Assembly (NCBI RefSeq): GCF_902459525.1
Contig: NZ_LR699166.1
Span: 2,492,501-2,556,500, forward strand
Origin: Sideroxydans sp. CL21
GTDB lineage: Bacteria; Pseudomonadota; Gammaproteobacteria; Burkholderiales; Gallionellaceae
Direction of reading: 5' to 3'
Length of the DNA stretch: 64,000 bases
Position numbers and translations under genes: made by a program. The notes beneath the pieces were generated by a model. It was not told the origin of the DNA. It worked only from the letters and a program-made list of their open reading frames with translations, and ran no database searches. Of this stretch, positions 8,986-17,280 are shown one piece after another (position 1 is the stretch's first letter; every line of letters starts with the position of its first letter).

Positions 8986-10110
8986 TTGACTCCGCATGAA
9001 GAATTATTCACTCTTTCCAAGAAATTGAAGGCAGCCTCAGCTTCCGGTGAGAGCGGCGACATCAGAGATATGTTGGCGGCCTTGGAAGATGCAGCGAATG
9101 CGGTCGGAAGGTCATTTTCCGGGTCTTGGCAGGGCTATCACTCTCGCGTCTACTACGCCAATTTCTCACCACCACCTCCGGGCGCGCATTTCAGCCAAGA
9201 ATGGGGCCTCATGGATACTTACATGTCCAGTCATGGGTCACGGGGAGATTGGTGCGAGTGCGACCCCGAAGTCGTTAAGGAGCACATCCGACGCAAGGCC
9301 GGAGATCCAGACTTGACGGATGCGCGCTCGAAAGCTGAGAAGGCCGCGGAAGTGTTTGAGTTTTCCAAGTCCGAACTCGTTTCCATTCTCCAGAGCGAGT
9401 TGGATGATCGCGACGATTCCTTTCTAGAGGACTTGATAGCGCAGTTGAACAAGCTGCTTCCCATGTCCCCTTTCGAAATTGCCCAAATAAAAGCTCCAAA
9501 GGGACAAATAATGACGAGGGACACGGTTGTATTGGGGCAAGGAACAAAGATACCCCCGCACATAGTTGTCCTTGCCGACGTTCAGTCAATTCGGCAATCC
9601 TTCGGCATTTGCAGCGCCGCAGCAGAGATAGCCGCAAAGGCAGCCTCTCATCTGGAACGTAAATCGCGAAAACGCAAAGTGGCAGAACGAATCGGGACGA
9701 ATGTTTTCATCGGACATGGTCAATCCCATGTCTGGCGTGACTTGAAGGATTTTGTCCAGGACAGGCTTAAGTTACCTTGGGACGAATTCAACCGGGTGCC
9801 GATCGCGGGAATTACCAACATAGCTCGGCTGTCGGAAATGCTGGACGCCGCCGCTGTTGCTTTCCTCGTCATGACTGCGGAAGACGAGATGGCCGACGGC
9901 GCTCTTCAAGCCAGATTGAACGTGGTGCACGAGGCAGGTTTGTTTCAGGGGCGGCTGGGATTTACAAAGGCTATTGTGCTTCTCGAAGAAGGGTGCCAGG
10001 AGTTCAGCAATATTCAGGGATTAGGGCAAATTCGCTTTCCGTGCGGCAATATCTCTGCGGTGTTTGAGGAAATCAGACGTGTGTTGGAGCGCGAGGGATT
10101 GATCGAATGA
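8986..10110 (+). CDS. TIR-like (PF10137/CAP12-type) nucleotide-binding effector protein
   Basis: The C-terminal third (residues 239-374) is a TIR-like domain of the kind first described as predicted nucleotide-binding proteins. It has NVFIGHG, VAFLVMTAEDE, RLNVVHEAG with the conserved glutamate E316, GFTKAIVLLEEG and the terminal amphipathic helix. Such domains degrade NAD+ or respond to nucleotide signals in antiphage systems. Residues 1-238 form an unrecognised domain with SWQGYHSRVYY, PPPPG and GSRGDWCEC. The TTG at 8986 is preferred because GGAGGA lies six bases upstream and a TATAAT lies upstream of that; the frame is open back to 8893. It is divergent from the Ntn-hydrolase. No cyclase gene is present, so it does not look like a CBASS or Pycsar operon. 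Confidence 0.78.
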   Translation: MTPHEELFTLSKKLKAASASGESGDIRDMLAALEDAANAVGRSFSGSWQGYHSRVYYANFSPPPPGAHFSQEWGLMDTYMSSHGSRGDWCECDPEVVKEHIRRKAGDPDLTDARSKAEKAAEVFEFSKSELVSILQSELDDRDDSFLEDLIAQLNKLLPMSPFEIAQIKAPKGQIMTRDTVVLGQGTKIPPHIVVLADVQSIRQSFGICSAAAEIAAKAASHLERKSRKRKVAERIGTNVFIGHGQSHVWRDLKDFVQDRLKLPWDEFNRVPIAGITNIARLSEMLDAAAVAFLVMTAEDEMADGALQARLNVVHEAGLFQGRLGFTKAIVLLEEGCQEFSNIQGLGQIRFPCGNISAVFEEIRRVLEREGLIE

Positions 10111-10236
10111 AGAACTCGCGGCTCTCACATAATATCGTGGTCAACACGGACGCCTTGCGGCCTGCTTCCGCAACGCGCCAGTTGCCTTTGCGTTAGGTTG
10201 CTTTAAACCTGTCTCAACTTCTAAAGGCTATTACAC

Positions 10237-10872
10237 ATGGCGACAACAAAACCCACGAGTTACCTCCGCAGGTACACTGACCTACCAGCGCTGCTATATT
10301 TGCTTCACGAACAAAAAATCACACTTCTTGATCCAAAATCGTGGGATGACAGTAACGATTCCCACTACTTGTCGCAGTACAAGGAAAAGAAAAAACTCAA
10401 GTCCGTTTTGGCGCTCTGCTTTTCTCAAACGGCGGAAACATACCATCACTGGCGCGTGTTTTCCCCTGGCCCTTCTGGCGTGTGTATTGTGTTCAATCGC
10501 GCACCTCTGCTTGCTTCATTCAAGCTCCATAAAGTCAAAACACAAGATGTCGAATACCTTACACTCGTCAACGCAAGAAAACGCAGCTTTCGTACCAACG
10601 AACTCCCATTTATTAAGCGTGCCGCTTTCAAGCCTGAAAGCGAGTTTCGTGCGGTCTTCGAATCAGCTACCGAAGAGCTTCCTAGTATCAACATCCCTAT
10701 TGATCTCAGTTGCATTCGTAGCATCTCGCTGAGTCCTTGGCTTCATAAGAGCCTTGCTCAAACAACAACCACAGCAATTCGCGCAGTAGATGGTTGCAAA
10801 AAACTCAAGGTTTCCAAATCAACTCTCATTGCCAATGAAGAATGGAAATCCATTGCAGCAAAAGCAACCTAG
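10237..10872 (+). CDS. DUF2971-like protein
   Basis: A 211-residue protein with the layout of DUF2971 (PF11185): an N-terminal YLRRYTDLPALLYLL, then LLDPKSWDDSND, LALCFSQTAETYHHWRVF, GVCIVF and a basic-acidic C-terminal FKPESEFRAVF. The conserved CFS...W and E-x-E-x-R-like elements are visible. Biochemistry is not established for the family; members often sit in defence-rich accessory regions. It is 126 bases after the TIR-like gene on the same strand, so the two may be co-transcribed. A basic C-terminus (KKLKVSKST) follows the core. Confidence 0.65.
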   Translation: MATTKPTSYLRRYTDLPALLYLLHEQKITLLDPKSWDDSNDSHYLSQYKEKKKLKSVLALCFSQTAETYHHWRVFSPGPSGVCIVFNRAPLLASFKLHKVKTQDVEYLTLVNARKRSFRTNELPFIKRAAFKPESEFRAVFESATEELPSINIPIDLSCIRSISLSPWLHKSLAQTTTTAIRAVDGCKKLKVSKSTLIANEEWKSIAAKAT

Positions 10873-11410
10873 ACCTACCCTCAAGCGAGACTGTGCAAAA
10901 GCGCGCAGCCCCTTACCTCAGTTGATGTCCGCTCTGATCAGCTAAGCAGTCAAATTTCAGAGCACTCTGATTTGGCCGCTATGGCCGAATTGAAGACGGC
11001 CTGGAAGTCAGCCAAAGCCGCCCTTGCGTATCATCCGAGGTGACGGCAGCTAGGCACGACTCCAATGTAATGGAGTCGAATTGATTGACTATGGTGAGCA
11101 ACTTATTGCTCACCATACGGTTTTGATCTTCGCTTTTCTTTCCCCTGTGCGCCGCCTCGATAGTTCGCAAACAAGCGGAGGTTTATGCGAGCACTGTTTG
11201 AGTTCCGCGGCTGGGTACGTTTTTTGTACCCCACCAGGGCGAGTTGCGCAGCCCCGCTTGTTGATGAAATATCGAGAGAACCCCGAAGGGGCGGCAAACC
11301 AGGGTCGCCTTTTTTTTGGTTACTTTTTCTTTGGCGAAGGAAGAAAAAGTGACTGGCTGTCGGGCTACCCCCGACGATTTTGGCTCTGCAGGATGCCGAC
11401 TAATAAAACC
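10873..11410. repeat. conserved proteobacterial intergenic element at the right island border
   Basis: No gene is supported here. The right half has the look of a sequence seen between genes in many Beta- and Gammaproteobacteria, often mis-called as short ORFs: GGGTAC (11213-11218) / GTACCC (11226-11231) around a T run, a CCCC-GAA-GGGG hairpin near 11281, then a long hairpin ACTTTTTCTT (11322-11331) / AAGAAAAAGT (11341-11350). Recognition is from memory. It runs up to the 3' end of glmM. Confidence 0.5.
11311..11350. terminator. bidirectional hairpin downstream of glmM
   Basis: A 10-bp stem ACTTTTTCTT (11322-11331) / AAGAAAAAGT (11341-11350) with a T run at 11311-11317 that becomes an A run on the other strand. 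It may stop glmM transcription on the minus strand and read-through from the island on the plus strand. Confidence 0.5.
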
Positions 11411-12766
11411 TTACCCCGCCACTTCCCTCACCACCCCCGCAATCCTCTCCGCCCACATCTTGACCTGCACCCCATCTTCCCCCTCCACCATCACCCGCAA
11501 CAATGGTTCCGTCCCGGACGGACGCAACAGCACCCGCCCTTTGCCATTCAAGTCACGTTCGGCTTTGGCCACTTCTGCCTTGACCGGCGTCATCTCCAGC
11601 AATTCGGCCGCCTTGCCTTTCACTTTCACGTTGATGAGTATCTGCGGATACATTTGCAGATCGCTCGTGGCCTGTGCCAGGGTCTGTTGCTTCATGCGCA
11701 GGGCGCATAGCACCTGCAATGCAGACACGATGCCGTCGCCGGTACTATGCTTGTCCAGGCAGATGATGTGGCCGGAATTTTCGCCTCCGAGTTGCCATTT
11801 CTTTTCCTGCAAGACCTCCATCACGTAACGGTCGCCCACTTTGGCGCGAGCGAACGGAATGGCCAGTTTCTGCATGGCATGTTCGAAAGCAAGATTGGTC
11901 ATCAGGGTGCCGACCACACCGCCGTGCAGTGTGCCCAGTGCCTGGCGGTGCTTGGCGATGATGTAGAGCAATTGGTCGCCGTCGTAGAGCTTGCCTTCGG
12001 CGTCCACCATAATGAGACGGTCACCGTCGCCGTCGAGCGCAAGGCCAATATTGGCGTGTTGTTCTTTCACCGCTTGTTGCAGGTTCTTGGGGGATGTCGC
12101 GCCGTAGCCTTCATTGATGTTCTTGCCGTTCGGTTCCGCGCCGATGGCGATGACATCCGCACCGAGTTCGTGGAAGACGTGCCGAGCGATATGATAAGTT
12201 GCACCATGCGCGCTATCCACCACGATCTTCATGCCGCGCAGATTCATGTCGGCCGGAAAAGTGCTCTTGCAGAATTCGATATAGCGCCCGACAGCGTCGT
12301 CGATACGCTTGGCCTTGCCGAGGCTGCCCGAAGGATTGGTCTGCATCGGGTTATCCAACTCGGCTTCGATGGCCTGCTCGACTTCGTCCGGCAATTTCAT
12401 GCCGCTGCCCGAGAAAAACTTGATGCCGTTGTCATCGAATGGATTGTGGGATGCGGAGATGACCACACCTGCCTGCAAGCGCAGCGCCCGAGTCAGATAA
12501 GCCACTGCGGGAGTCGGTATCGGACCGGCCAGATAGACATCGATGCCGGCTGCAATGAGTCCTGCTTCAAGTGCGGATTCCAGCATGTAGCCGGAGATGC
12601 GAGTGTCCTTGCCTATAAGCACTCCCGGACGCTCGCTCTGCACATGCTCGGTTTTTGCCAGCACTTTGCCTGCAGCGTAGCCCAGCAGCATCACGAATTG
12701 CGGTGTGATGGGATGCTCTCCCACTCGCCCGCGCACACCGTCGGTGCCGAAATATTTTCTGCTCAT
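11411..12766 (-). CDS. glmM: phosphoglucosamine mutase
   Basis: GlmM converts glucosamine 6-phosphate to glucosamine 1-phosphate for UDP-GlcNAc, the precursor of peptidoglycan and LPS. In 451 residues it shows the N-terminal [10 protein letters not shown], the phosphoserine loop [13 protein letters not shown], the metal site [12 protein letters not shown] and the C-terminal phosphate-binding [11 protein letters not shown]. It begins one base after the folP stop, so the two are coupled. The downstream neighbour is the accessory island rather than pstS, its frequent partner in betaproteobacteria. Confidence 0.97.
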   Translation of the reverse strand: MSRKYFGTDGVRGRVGEHPITPQFVMLLGYAAGKVLAKTEHVQSERPGVLIGKDTRISGYMLESALEAGLIAAGIDVYLAGPIPTPAVAYLTRALRLQAGVVISASHNPFDDNGIKFFSGSGMKLPDEVEQAIEAELDNPMQTNPSGSLGKAKRIDDAVGRYIEFCKSTFPADMNLRGMKIVVDSAHGATYHIARHVFHELGADVIAIGAEPNGKNINEGYGATSPKNLQQAVKEQHANIGLALDGDGDRLIMVDAEGKLYDGDQLLYIIAKHRQALGTLHGGVVGTLMTNLAFEHAMQKLAIPFARAKVGDRYVMEVLQEKKWQLGGENSGHIICLDKHSTGDGIVSALQVLCALRMKQQTLAQATSDLQMYPQILINVKVKGKAAELLEMTPVKAEVAKAERDLNGKGRVLLRPSGTEPLLRVMVEGEDGVQVKMWAERIAGVVREVAG

Positions 12767-12767
12767 C

Positions 12768-13589
12768 TCATCCCTCGCTTAACGCATTCCAAATCTTCAA
12801 TGCATCGACAGTCTCGCGCACATCGTGCACACGCACGATGGATGCGCCGCGCTGCACCGCCAATAAAGCCGCTGCCACACTCGCAGCCATTCGGTCGCTC
12901 ACTTCGCGTCCGGTGATCGCGCCCAGCATGGACTTGCGCGACACCCCGGACAGGACCGGCACACCCAAAGCGCCGAATGCTGCCAGGCCGCGCAACAGGT
13001 CGAGATTATGCCCCAGTGTCTTGCCAAACCCAAAACCCGGATCGATCACGATGCGCTTGCGCGCGATGCCTGCCGCTTCGGCGACAGCCATGCGTTCACG
13101 CAAAAAGGCGCTCACCTCATCCGTGACATTCTGATACTCCGGTCGTTGCTGCATGGTCTCTGGCTTGCCTTGTTTGTGCATCAGGCACACTGCCGCATCG
13201 CTCCCGGCGACCACTGCCAGTGCGCCCTCCGCCTGCAATGCGTTGATGTCGTTGACCATGCTTGCGCCTGCCGCCAAGGCGGCGCGCATCACTCCGGGTT
13301 TGTATGTGTCGATAGAGATCGGTACGGAAATGCCGCGCAAACCTTCAATCACGTGCAGCACGCGATCCAGTTCTTCTTGCTCGTTCACTGTAGCCGCACC
13401 GGGCCGGGTGGATTCGCCCCCGATATCCAGGATGTCCGCACCGTCATCAATCAGTTGCCGCGCATGGGCAACGGCATCAGCAGTGGTCATGTGATGTCCG
13501 CCGTCTGAGAACGAATCCGGCGTGACGTTGACGATGCCCATCACAAGAGGGCGCGAAAGATCGAACTGGAATTTTCCGCAATGGAACAT
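12768..13589 (-). CDS. folP: dihydropteroate synthase
   Basis: FolP condenses p-aminobenzoate with dihydropterin pyrophosphate in folate synthesis. The 273 residues contain [44 protein letters not shown] and GVSRKSMLG, the full set of pterin-, PABA- and phosphate-binding loops. It lies between ftsH and glmM, its usual betaproteobacterial place. Confidence 0.97.
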   Translation of the reverse strand: MFHCGKFQFDLSRPLVMGIVNVTPDSFSDGGHHMTTADAVAHARQLIDDGADILDIGGESTRPGAATVNEQEELDRVLHVIEGLRGISVPISIDTYKPGVMRAALAAGASMVNDINALQAEGALAVVAGSDAAVCLMHKQGKPETMQQRPEYQNVTDEVSAFLRERMAVAEAAGIARKRIVIDPGFGFGKTLGHNLDLLRGLAAFGALGVPVLSGVSRKSMLGAITGREVSDRMAASVAAALLAVQRGASIVRVHDVRETVDALKIWNALSEG

Positions 13590-13602
13590 TGGAAATCTCT
13601 AG

Positions 13603-13734
13603 AAACTCATTTATCGGGATGCAGCGCAAGGCGCGCGAAACACAGCGGCTGAGACATACCTTTCCGAAGCCAAGTTTGGACAGGCGAGAACGCGAGCACC
13701 GCGCAACACAACTATGCGCCCATAATATGAGTTT
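13603..13734. repeat. 132-bp MITE-like element with imperfect terminal inverted repeats
   Basis: The segment starts AAACTCATTTATCGGG and ends as the near reverse complement, CCCATAATATGAGTTT; the outer 8 bases match exactly. The interior also pairs loosely (GCGCAAGGCGCGCG against CGCGAGCACCGCGC). It fills the folP-ftsH gap, codes for nothing convincing, and shows no clear target-site duplication. Confidence 0.4.
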
Positions 13735-13750
13735 ATAAGGGTTGCCATAG

Positions 13751-13772
13751 AAAACGGGGGCCAAGCCCCCGT
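13751..13772 (-). terminator. terminator of ftsH
   Basis: An 8-bp stem ACGGGGGC (13754-13761) / GCCCCCGT (13765-13772) with a 3-base loop. Read on the minus strand it is followed by TTTT, 8 bases after the ftsH stop. Confidence 0.8.
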
Positions 13773-13779
13773 GTGTAAG

Positions 13780-15681
13780 TTAGACGCCTTCAGCAGGCTT
13801 GTTGGTCGCTGTTGCCGTCGGTGCTTCATCCTTCGGCGGCTCAGGTGCCTTGTTGCTGCTCAGGCTTGGCTTGGGCGGACGCGGCGGATTGCCCGCCATG
13901 ATGTCGTTGATCTGATCGGCGTCAATGGTTTCCCATTCCAGCAATGCTTTGGTCATTGCTTCGATCTTGTCGCGATTCGCTTCGATCAGGCTGCGCGCCA
14001 ACGCGTATTGCTGGTCGATGATGCGACGAATCTCGGTATCCACTTTCTGCATGGTCGCTTCGGAGATGTTCTTGTGCGAAGTCACCGAGCGTCCAAGGAA
14101 CACTTCGCCTTCGTTTTCGGCGTACACCATCGGGCCGAGCGCATCCGACATACCCCACTGCGTGACCATCTTGCGAGTCATGTCAGTAGCGCGTTCGAAA
14201 TCGTTGGAAGCGCCGGTGGTCATCTGGTGCATGAATATCTCTTCGGCGATACGACCGCCGAACAGCACAGCGATCGTGGACAGGATGCGATCCTTGTCCA
14301 TGCTGTAACGATCTTCAGAAGGCAATTGCATGGTCAGCCCCAGCGCGCGACCGCGCGGGATGATGGTGACCTTGTGCACAGGATCTGTCTTGGGCATCAG
14401 CTTTGCAACCACAGCATGGCCGGACTCGTGATACGCCGTATTGCGGCGCTCCTCTTCCGGCATGATCATGGACCTGCGCTCTGCGCCCATCATGATCTTG
14501 TCCTTGGCCGCCTCGAAATCTTCCATATCGACGAAGCGTTTGCCGCGCCGCGCGGCAAACAAGGCCGACTCGTTCACCAGATTGGCCAGATCGGCGCCGG
14601 ACATGCCGGGAGTACCGCGTGCCAGAATATCTGCCTTCACATCCGGCGCCACCGGCACCTTGCGCATATGCACCATGAGTATCTGCTCGCGACCGCGGAT
14701 GTCAGGCAGCGGCACCACGACCTGACGGTCGAAACGGCCCGGGCGAAGCAGCGCTGGGTCGAGCACATCGGGACGGTTGGTCGCGGCAATAACGATCACG
14801 CCGGAAGCGCCTTCGAAACCGTCCATCTCAACCAGCAATGCGTTCAGCGTCTGCTCGCGTTCATCATTGCCTCCGCCCAGTCCCGCGCCACGCTGGCGTC
14901 CGACTGCGTCGATTTCGTCGATGAACACGATGCACGGCGACTGCTTCTTGGCCTGCTCGAACATGTCGCGCACGCGCGCGGCACCGACGCCGACGAACAT
15001 CTCGACGAAATCGGAACCGGAAATGGAGAAGAACGGCACCTTGGCTTCCCCAGCGATGGCCTTGGCCAACAGCGTCTTACCCGTACCGGGGCTGCCCACC
15101 ATCAGTACGCCGCGCGGAATACGCCCACCGAGGTTCTGGAATTTGGTCGGGTCTCGCAGAAAATCGACCAGTTCGGAAACCTCTTCCTTGGCCTCGTCGC
15201 AACCTGCCACATCGGCGAAAGTCACTCGTTCCTTGGCATCGTCCAGCATGCGCGCCTTGCTCTTGCCGAACGAAAATGCGCCACCGCCCTTGCCGCCCTG
15301 CATCTGGCGCATGAAGAATATCCACACGCCGATCAGCAACAGCATCGGGAACCACGATACAAAGATGCTCATCAGGAAGGACTGCTCCTCTTCCGGCTTG
15401 GCTTCGATCTTCACTCCGTTCTTGAGCAGGTCGGAAACCAGCCACAGGTCGCTGGGCGCATAGGTAGTAATGCGCTTGCCGTCGGTGGTCGTCGCTTTCA
15501 GGGTACGGCCTTCGATAGTCACCTTCTCGATATGGCCCGATTTCACTTCATCGAGAAATTGCGAATAATCCAACTGCGCTTGCGCCGTCGATTGCTGGCG
15601 CGCGTTGAATTGATTGAAGACGGTCATCAGCACCAATGCGACAACCAGCCAGATTCCGACACTTTTGAATAAATTGTTCAC
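13780..15681 (-). CDS. ftsH: ATP-dependent zinc metalloprotease FtsH
   Basis: FtsH is the membrane-bound AAA protease that degrades misfolded membrane proteins and regulatory substrates. The 633 residues have two N-terminal membrane segments (about 7-24 and 103-122) around a periplasmic domain, Walker A GSPGTGKT, Walker [10 protein letters not shown], the second region of homology [20 protein letters not shown] and the zinc site HESGH (usually HEAGH). The GTG start has AAGGAG five bases upstream. A proline-rich tail ends the protein. It follows rlmE and precedes folP, the standard order. Confidence 0.98.
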   Translation of the reverse strand: MNNLFKSVGIWLVVALVLMTVFNQFNARQQSTAQAQLDYSQFLDEVKSGHIEKVTIEGRTLKATTTDGKRITTYAPSDLWLVSDLLKNGVKIEAKPEEEQSFLMSIFVSWFPMLLLIGVWIFFMRQMQGGKGGGAFSFGKSKARMLDDAKERVTFADVAGCDEAKEEVSELVDFLRDPTKFQNLGGRIPRGVLMVGSPGTGKTLLAKAIAGEAKVPFFSISGSDFVEMFVGVGAARVRDMFEQAKKQSPCIVFIDEIDAVGRQRGAGLGGGNDEREQTLNALLVEMDGFEGASGVIVIAATNRPDVLDPALLRPGRFDRQVVVPLPDIRGREQILMVHMRKVPVAPDVKADILARGTPGMSGADLANLVNESALFAARRGKRFVDMEDFEAAKDKIMMGAERRSMIMPEEERRNTAYHESGHAVVAKLMPKTDPVHKVTIIPRGRALGLTMQLPSEDRYSMDKDRILSTIAVLFGGRIAEEIFMHQMTTGASNDFERATDMTRKMVTQWGMSDALGPMVYAENEGEVFLGRSVTSHKNISEATMQKVDTEIRRIIDQQYALARSLIEANRDKIEAMTKALLEWETIDADQINDIMAGNPPRPPKPSLSSNKAPEPPKDEAPTATATNKPAEGV

Positions 15682-15735
15682 ACATGCTCCTTATGAGCGG
15701 TAATACGAAGTTGCATTAGACACTGTCCGGGGCTA

Positions 15736-16356
15736 TTACTCAAGCTTGCCCAGCCCCACCAAATACTGCTCGCTACTGCGGTCGCGCGATGCTTTCGGCT
15801 TGCGCGTAACCACTTTTGAAAAGTGGTTACGCGCAAGCTTCAGATAATCCTCAAACCCGACGCCTTGAAACACCTTCACCAGAAACGATCCGCCAGGCGC
15901 CAAATGGTGGACAGCGAAATCCAGCGCCAGTTCAGCCAGATGCATGGCTCGCGCCTGATCTGCCGAACTCACACCGCTGATATTGGGCGCCATATCCGAA
16001 ATTACAAGGCCAATCTGGCGTCCTTCCAGCTTTTCCTCAAGTAGAGCCAGTACACTTTCTTCGCGGAAGTCGCCCTGAATGAACTCCACCCGCGGCAACG
16101 GATTCAACGGGAGCAAGTCCAGCGCGATTATTCGCCCCTGCTGGCCAAGCTTGCCTGCGACCACCTGGCACCACCCGCCGGGTGTCGCTCCCAGATCCAC
16201 TACCACCATGCCGGGCTTGATGAGGTGATCGCGTTCGTCGATTTCCAGCAGCTTGTAGGCGGCACGGGAGCGATAGCCGTCCTTCTGTGCCTGCTGCACA
16301 TAAGGATCGTTTACATGCTCGCGCATCCATTGTTTGCTGGTTTTAGAAGCCTTCAT
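15736..16356 (-). CDS. rlmE: 23S rRNA 2'-O-ribose U2552 methyltransferase
   Basis: RlmE (RrmJ/FtsJ) methylates U2552 in the A-loop of the large ribosomal subunit. The 206 residues show the SAM site [12 protein letters not shown], the catalytic aspartate in [11 protein letters not shown] and the lysine in FLVKVFQG. It is paired with ftsH, as in most proteobacteria, and divergent from yhbY. The 3' part of the coding sequence contains a 41-base perfect inverted repeat (15798-15838) that still encodes family-like residues. Confidence 0.96.
   Translation of the reverse strand: MKASKTSKQWMREHVNDPYVQQAQKDGYRSRAAYKLLEIDERDHLIKPGMVVVDLGATPGGWCQVVAGKLGQQGRIIALDLLPLNPLPRVEFIQGDFREESVLALLEEKLEGRQIGLVISDMAPNISGVSSADQARAMHLAELALDFAVHHLAPGGSFLVKVFQGVGFEDYLKLARNHFSKVVTRKPKASRDRSSEQYLVGLGKLE
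15798..15838. repeat. perfect 20-bp inverted repeat inside rlmE
   Basis: GCTTGCGCGTAACCACTTTT (15798-15817), one central G, then its exact reverse complement (15819-15838). It lies within rlmE and in frame, covering residues [13 protein letters not shown] of the protein. The mRNA would form a very stable hairpin with an almost absent loop. Confidence 0.95.
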
Positions 16357-16396
16357 CGTTTAGAATCCGCGCCTTAAATCTGGGAAACCACTCATT

Positions 16397-16744
16397 ATGT
16401 TAACTCTCTCCGTTTTACAGCGCCGCGACCTCAAGGCGCGCGCGCATGCACTCAATCCTGTTGTCATCATCGGCAATGCCGGCCTGACGCCTGCCGTTCT
16501 GGATGAAATCGAGCGTAGCCTGAAAAGCCATGATCTGCTGAAGATACGCGTGATGAACGACGACCGGGAAGCGCGTGCAGCCATGTTGCAGGAGATATGC
16601 GAACAACTGAAGGCAGGCCCGGTACAGCACATAGGCAAGATACTGGTCGTGTTTCGCCCGCTGGAGGTTCCAATCGCCAAGCCCCCCAAACGTCGCCAGG
16701 GCAAAGCCGTTCAAAGCAAAAAACAACTCGGCAGCCGCACCTGA
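16397..16744 (+). CDS. yhbY: YhbY-family ribosome-associated RNA-binding protein
   Basis: A 115-residue CRM-domain protein that binds pre-50S ribosomal particles. The core LKARAHALNPVVIIGNAGLTP, then LLKIRVMNDDREAR, carries the GxxG-type loop of the fold (GNAG). The C-terminus is a basic, lysine/arginine-rich tail (KPPKRRQGKAVQSKK). It is divergent from rlmE and convergent with greA, a usual betaproteobacterial arrangement. Confidence 0.92.
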   Translation: MLTLSVLQRRDLKARAHALNPVVIIGNAGLTPAVLDEIERSLKSHDLLKIRVMNDDREARAAMLQEICEQLKAGPVQHIGKILVVFRPLEVPIAKPPKRRQGKAVQSKKQLGSRT

Positions 16745-16767
16745 TCCTTCCCGATACACGGGAAGGA
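16745..16767. terminator. hairpin between convergent yhbY and greA
   Basis: A 9-bp perfect stem TCCTTCCCG (16745-16753) / CGGGAAGGA (16759-16767) with a 5-base loop. There is no long T run on either side, so termination is inferred from its position between converging stop codons. Confidence 0.5.
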
Positions 16768-16776
16768 AACACCTGA

Positions 16777-17253
16777 CTAAACGTACTGAACTTCCACCAC
16801 TTCGTATTCGCGGATACCACCCGGCGCCCGCACTTCCGCGATATCTCCAACCACCTTGCCTATCAATGCCCGCGCAATCGGTGAGCTGATGGAAATCTTG
16901 CGTTTCTTGATGTCGGCTTCATCGTCGCCGACGATCTGGTAGGTCACAACATCGCCGTTGTTGGCATCTTCCAGTATCACGGTCGAACCGAACACGCAGC
17001 GTCCATCCGCATTAAGCGTTTTCGGGTCGATGACCTGCGCGCTGCCCAGCTTGAATTCCAACTCGACGATGCGTCCTTCCACAAACGACTGGCGCTCCTT
17101 GGCTGCTTCGTATTCGGCGTTCTCCGACAAGTCGCCCTGTGCACGCGCTTCCGAGATAGCGTTGATGACCCAAGGCCTGTCCACCGTCTTCAGGCGGTGC
17201 AACTCCTGGCGCAATAATTCGGCGCCGTTCACAGTCAAAGGAACTTTACTCAT
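16777..17253 (-). CDS. greA: transcription elongation factor GreA
   Basis: GreA enters the RNA polymerase secondary channel and triggers cleavage of backtracked RNA. The 158-residue length is typical. The N-terminal coiled coil carries the acidic tip DLSENAEYEAAKE, and the C-terminal FKBP-like domain includes SPIARALIGKVVGD. It lies directly after carB on the same strand with a 27-base gap, as in many betaproteobacteria. Confidence 0.97.
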   Translation of the reverse strand: MSKVPLTVNGAELLRQELHRLKTVDRPWVINAISEARAQGDLSENAEYEAAKERQSFVEGRIVELEFKLGSAQVIDPKTLNADGRCVFGSTVILEDANNGDVVTYQIVGDDEADIKKRKISISSPIARALIGKVVGDIAEVRAPGGIREYEVVEVQYV

Positions 17254-17280
17254 GCCGCTTTCCCCTTCTTTCTATTTTTT

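Noticed and set aside
8880-10237. Integron-like attC sites around the TIR-like and DUF2971-like genes (GTTGGTTGC at 8893, GTTAGGTTGC near 10194)
   Set aside because: Only one end of a possible attC is seen in each case, no matching RYYYAAC partner or imperfect hairpin of the right length was found, and the island genes run in both directions without an integron integrase.
11081-11710. 209-codon frame running from the island border into glmM
   Set aside because: It overlaps glmM on the opposite strand and reads through a known-type intergenic repeat with hairpins; codon use is not gene-like.
13771-15672. Long open frames antisense to ftsH, and similar ones antisense to carB, recN and cysI
   Set aside because: They mirror well-conserved genes in GC-rich DNA and show no ribosome sites or family resemblance.
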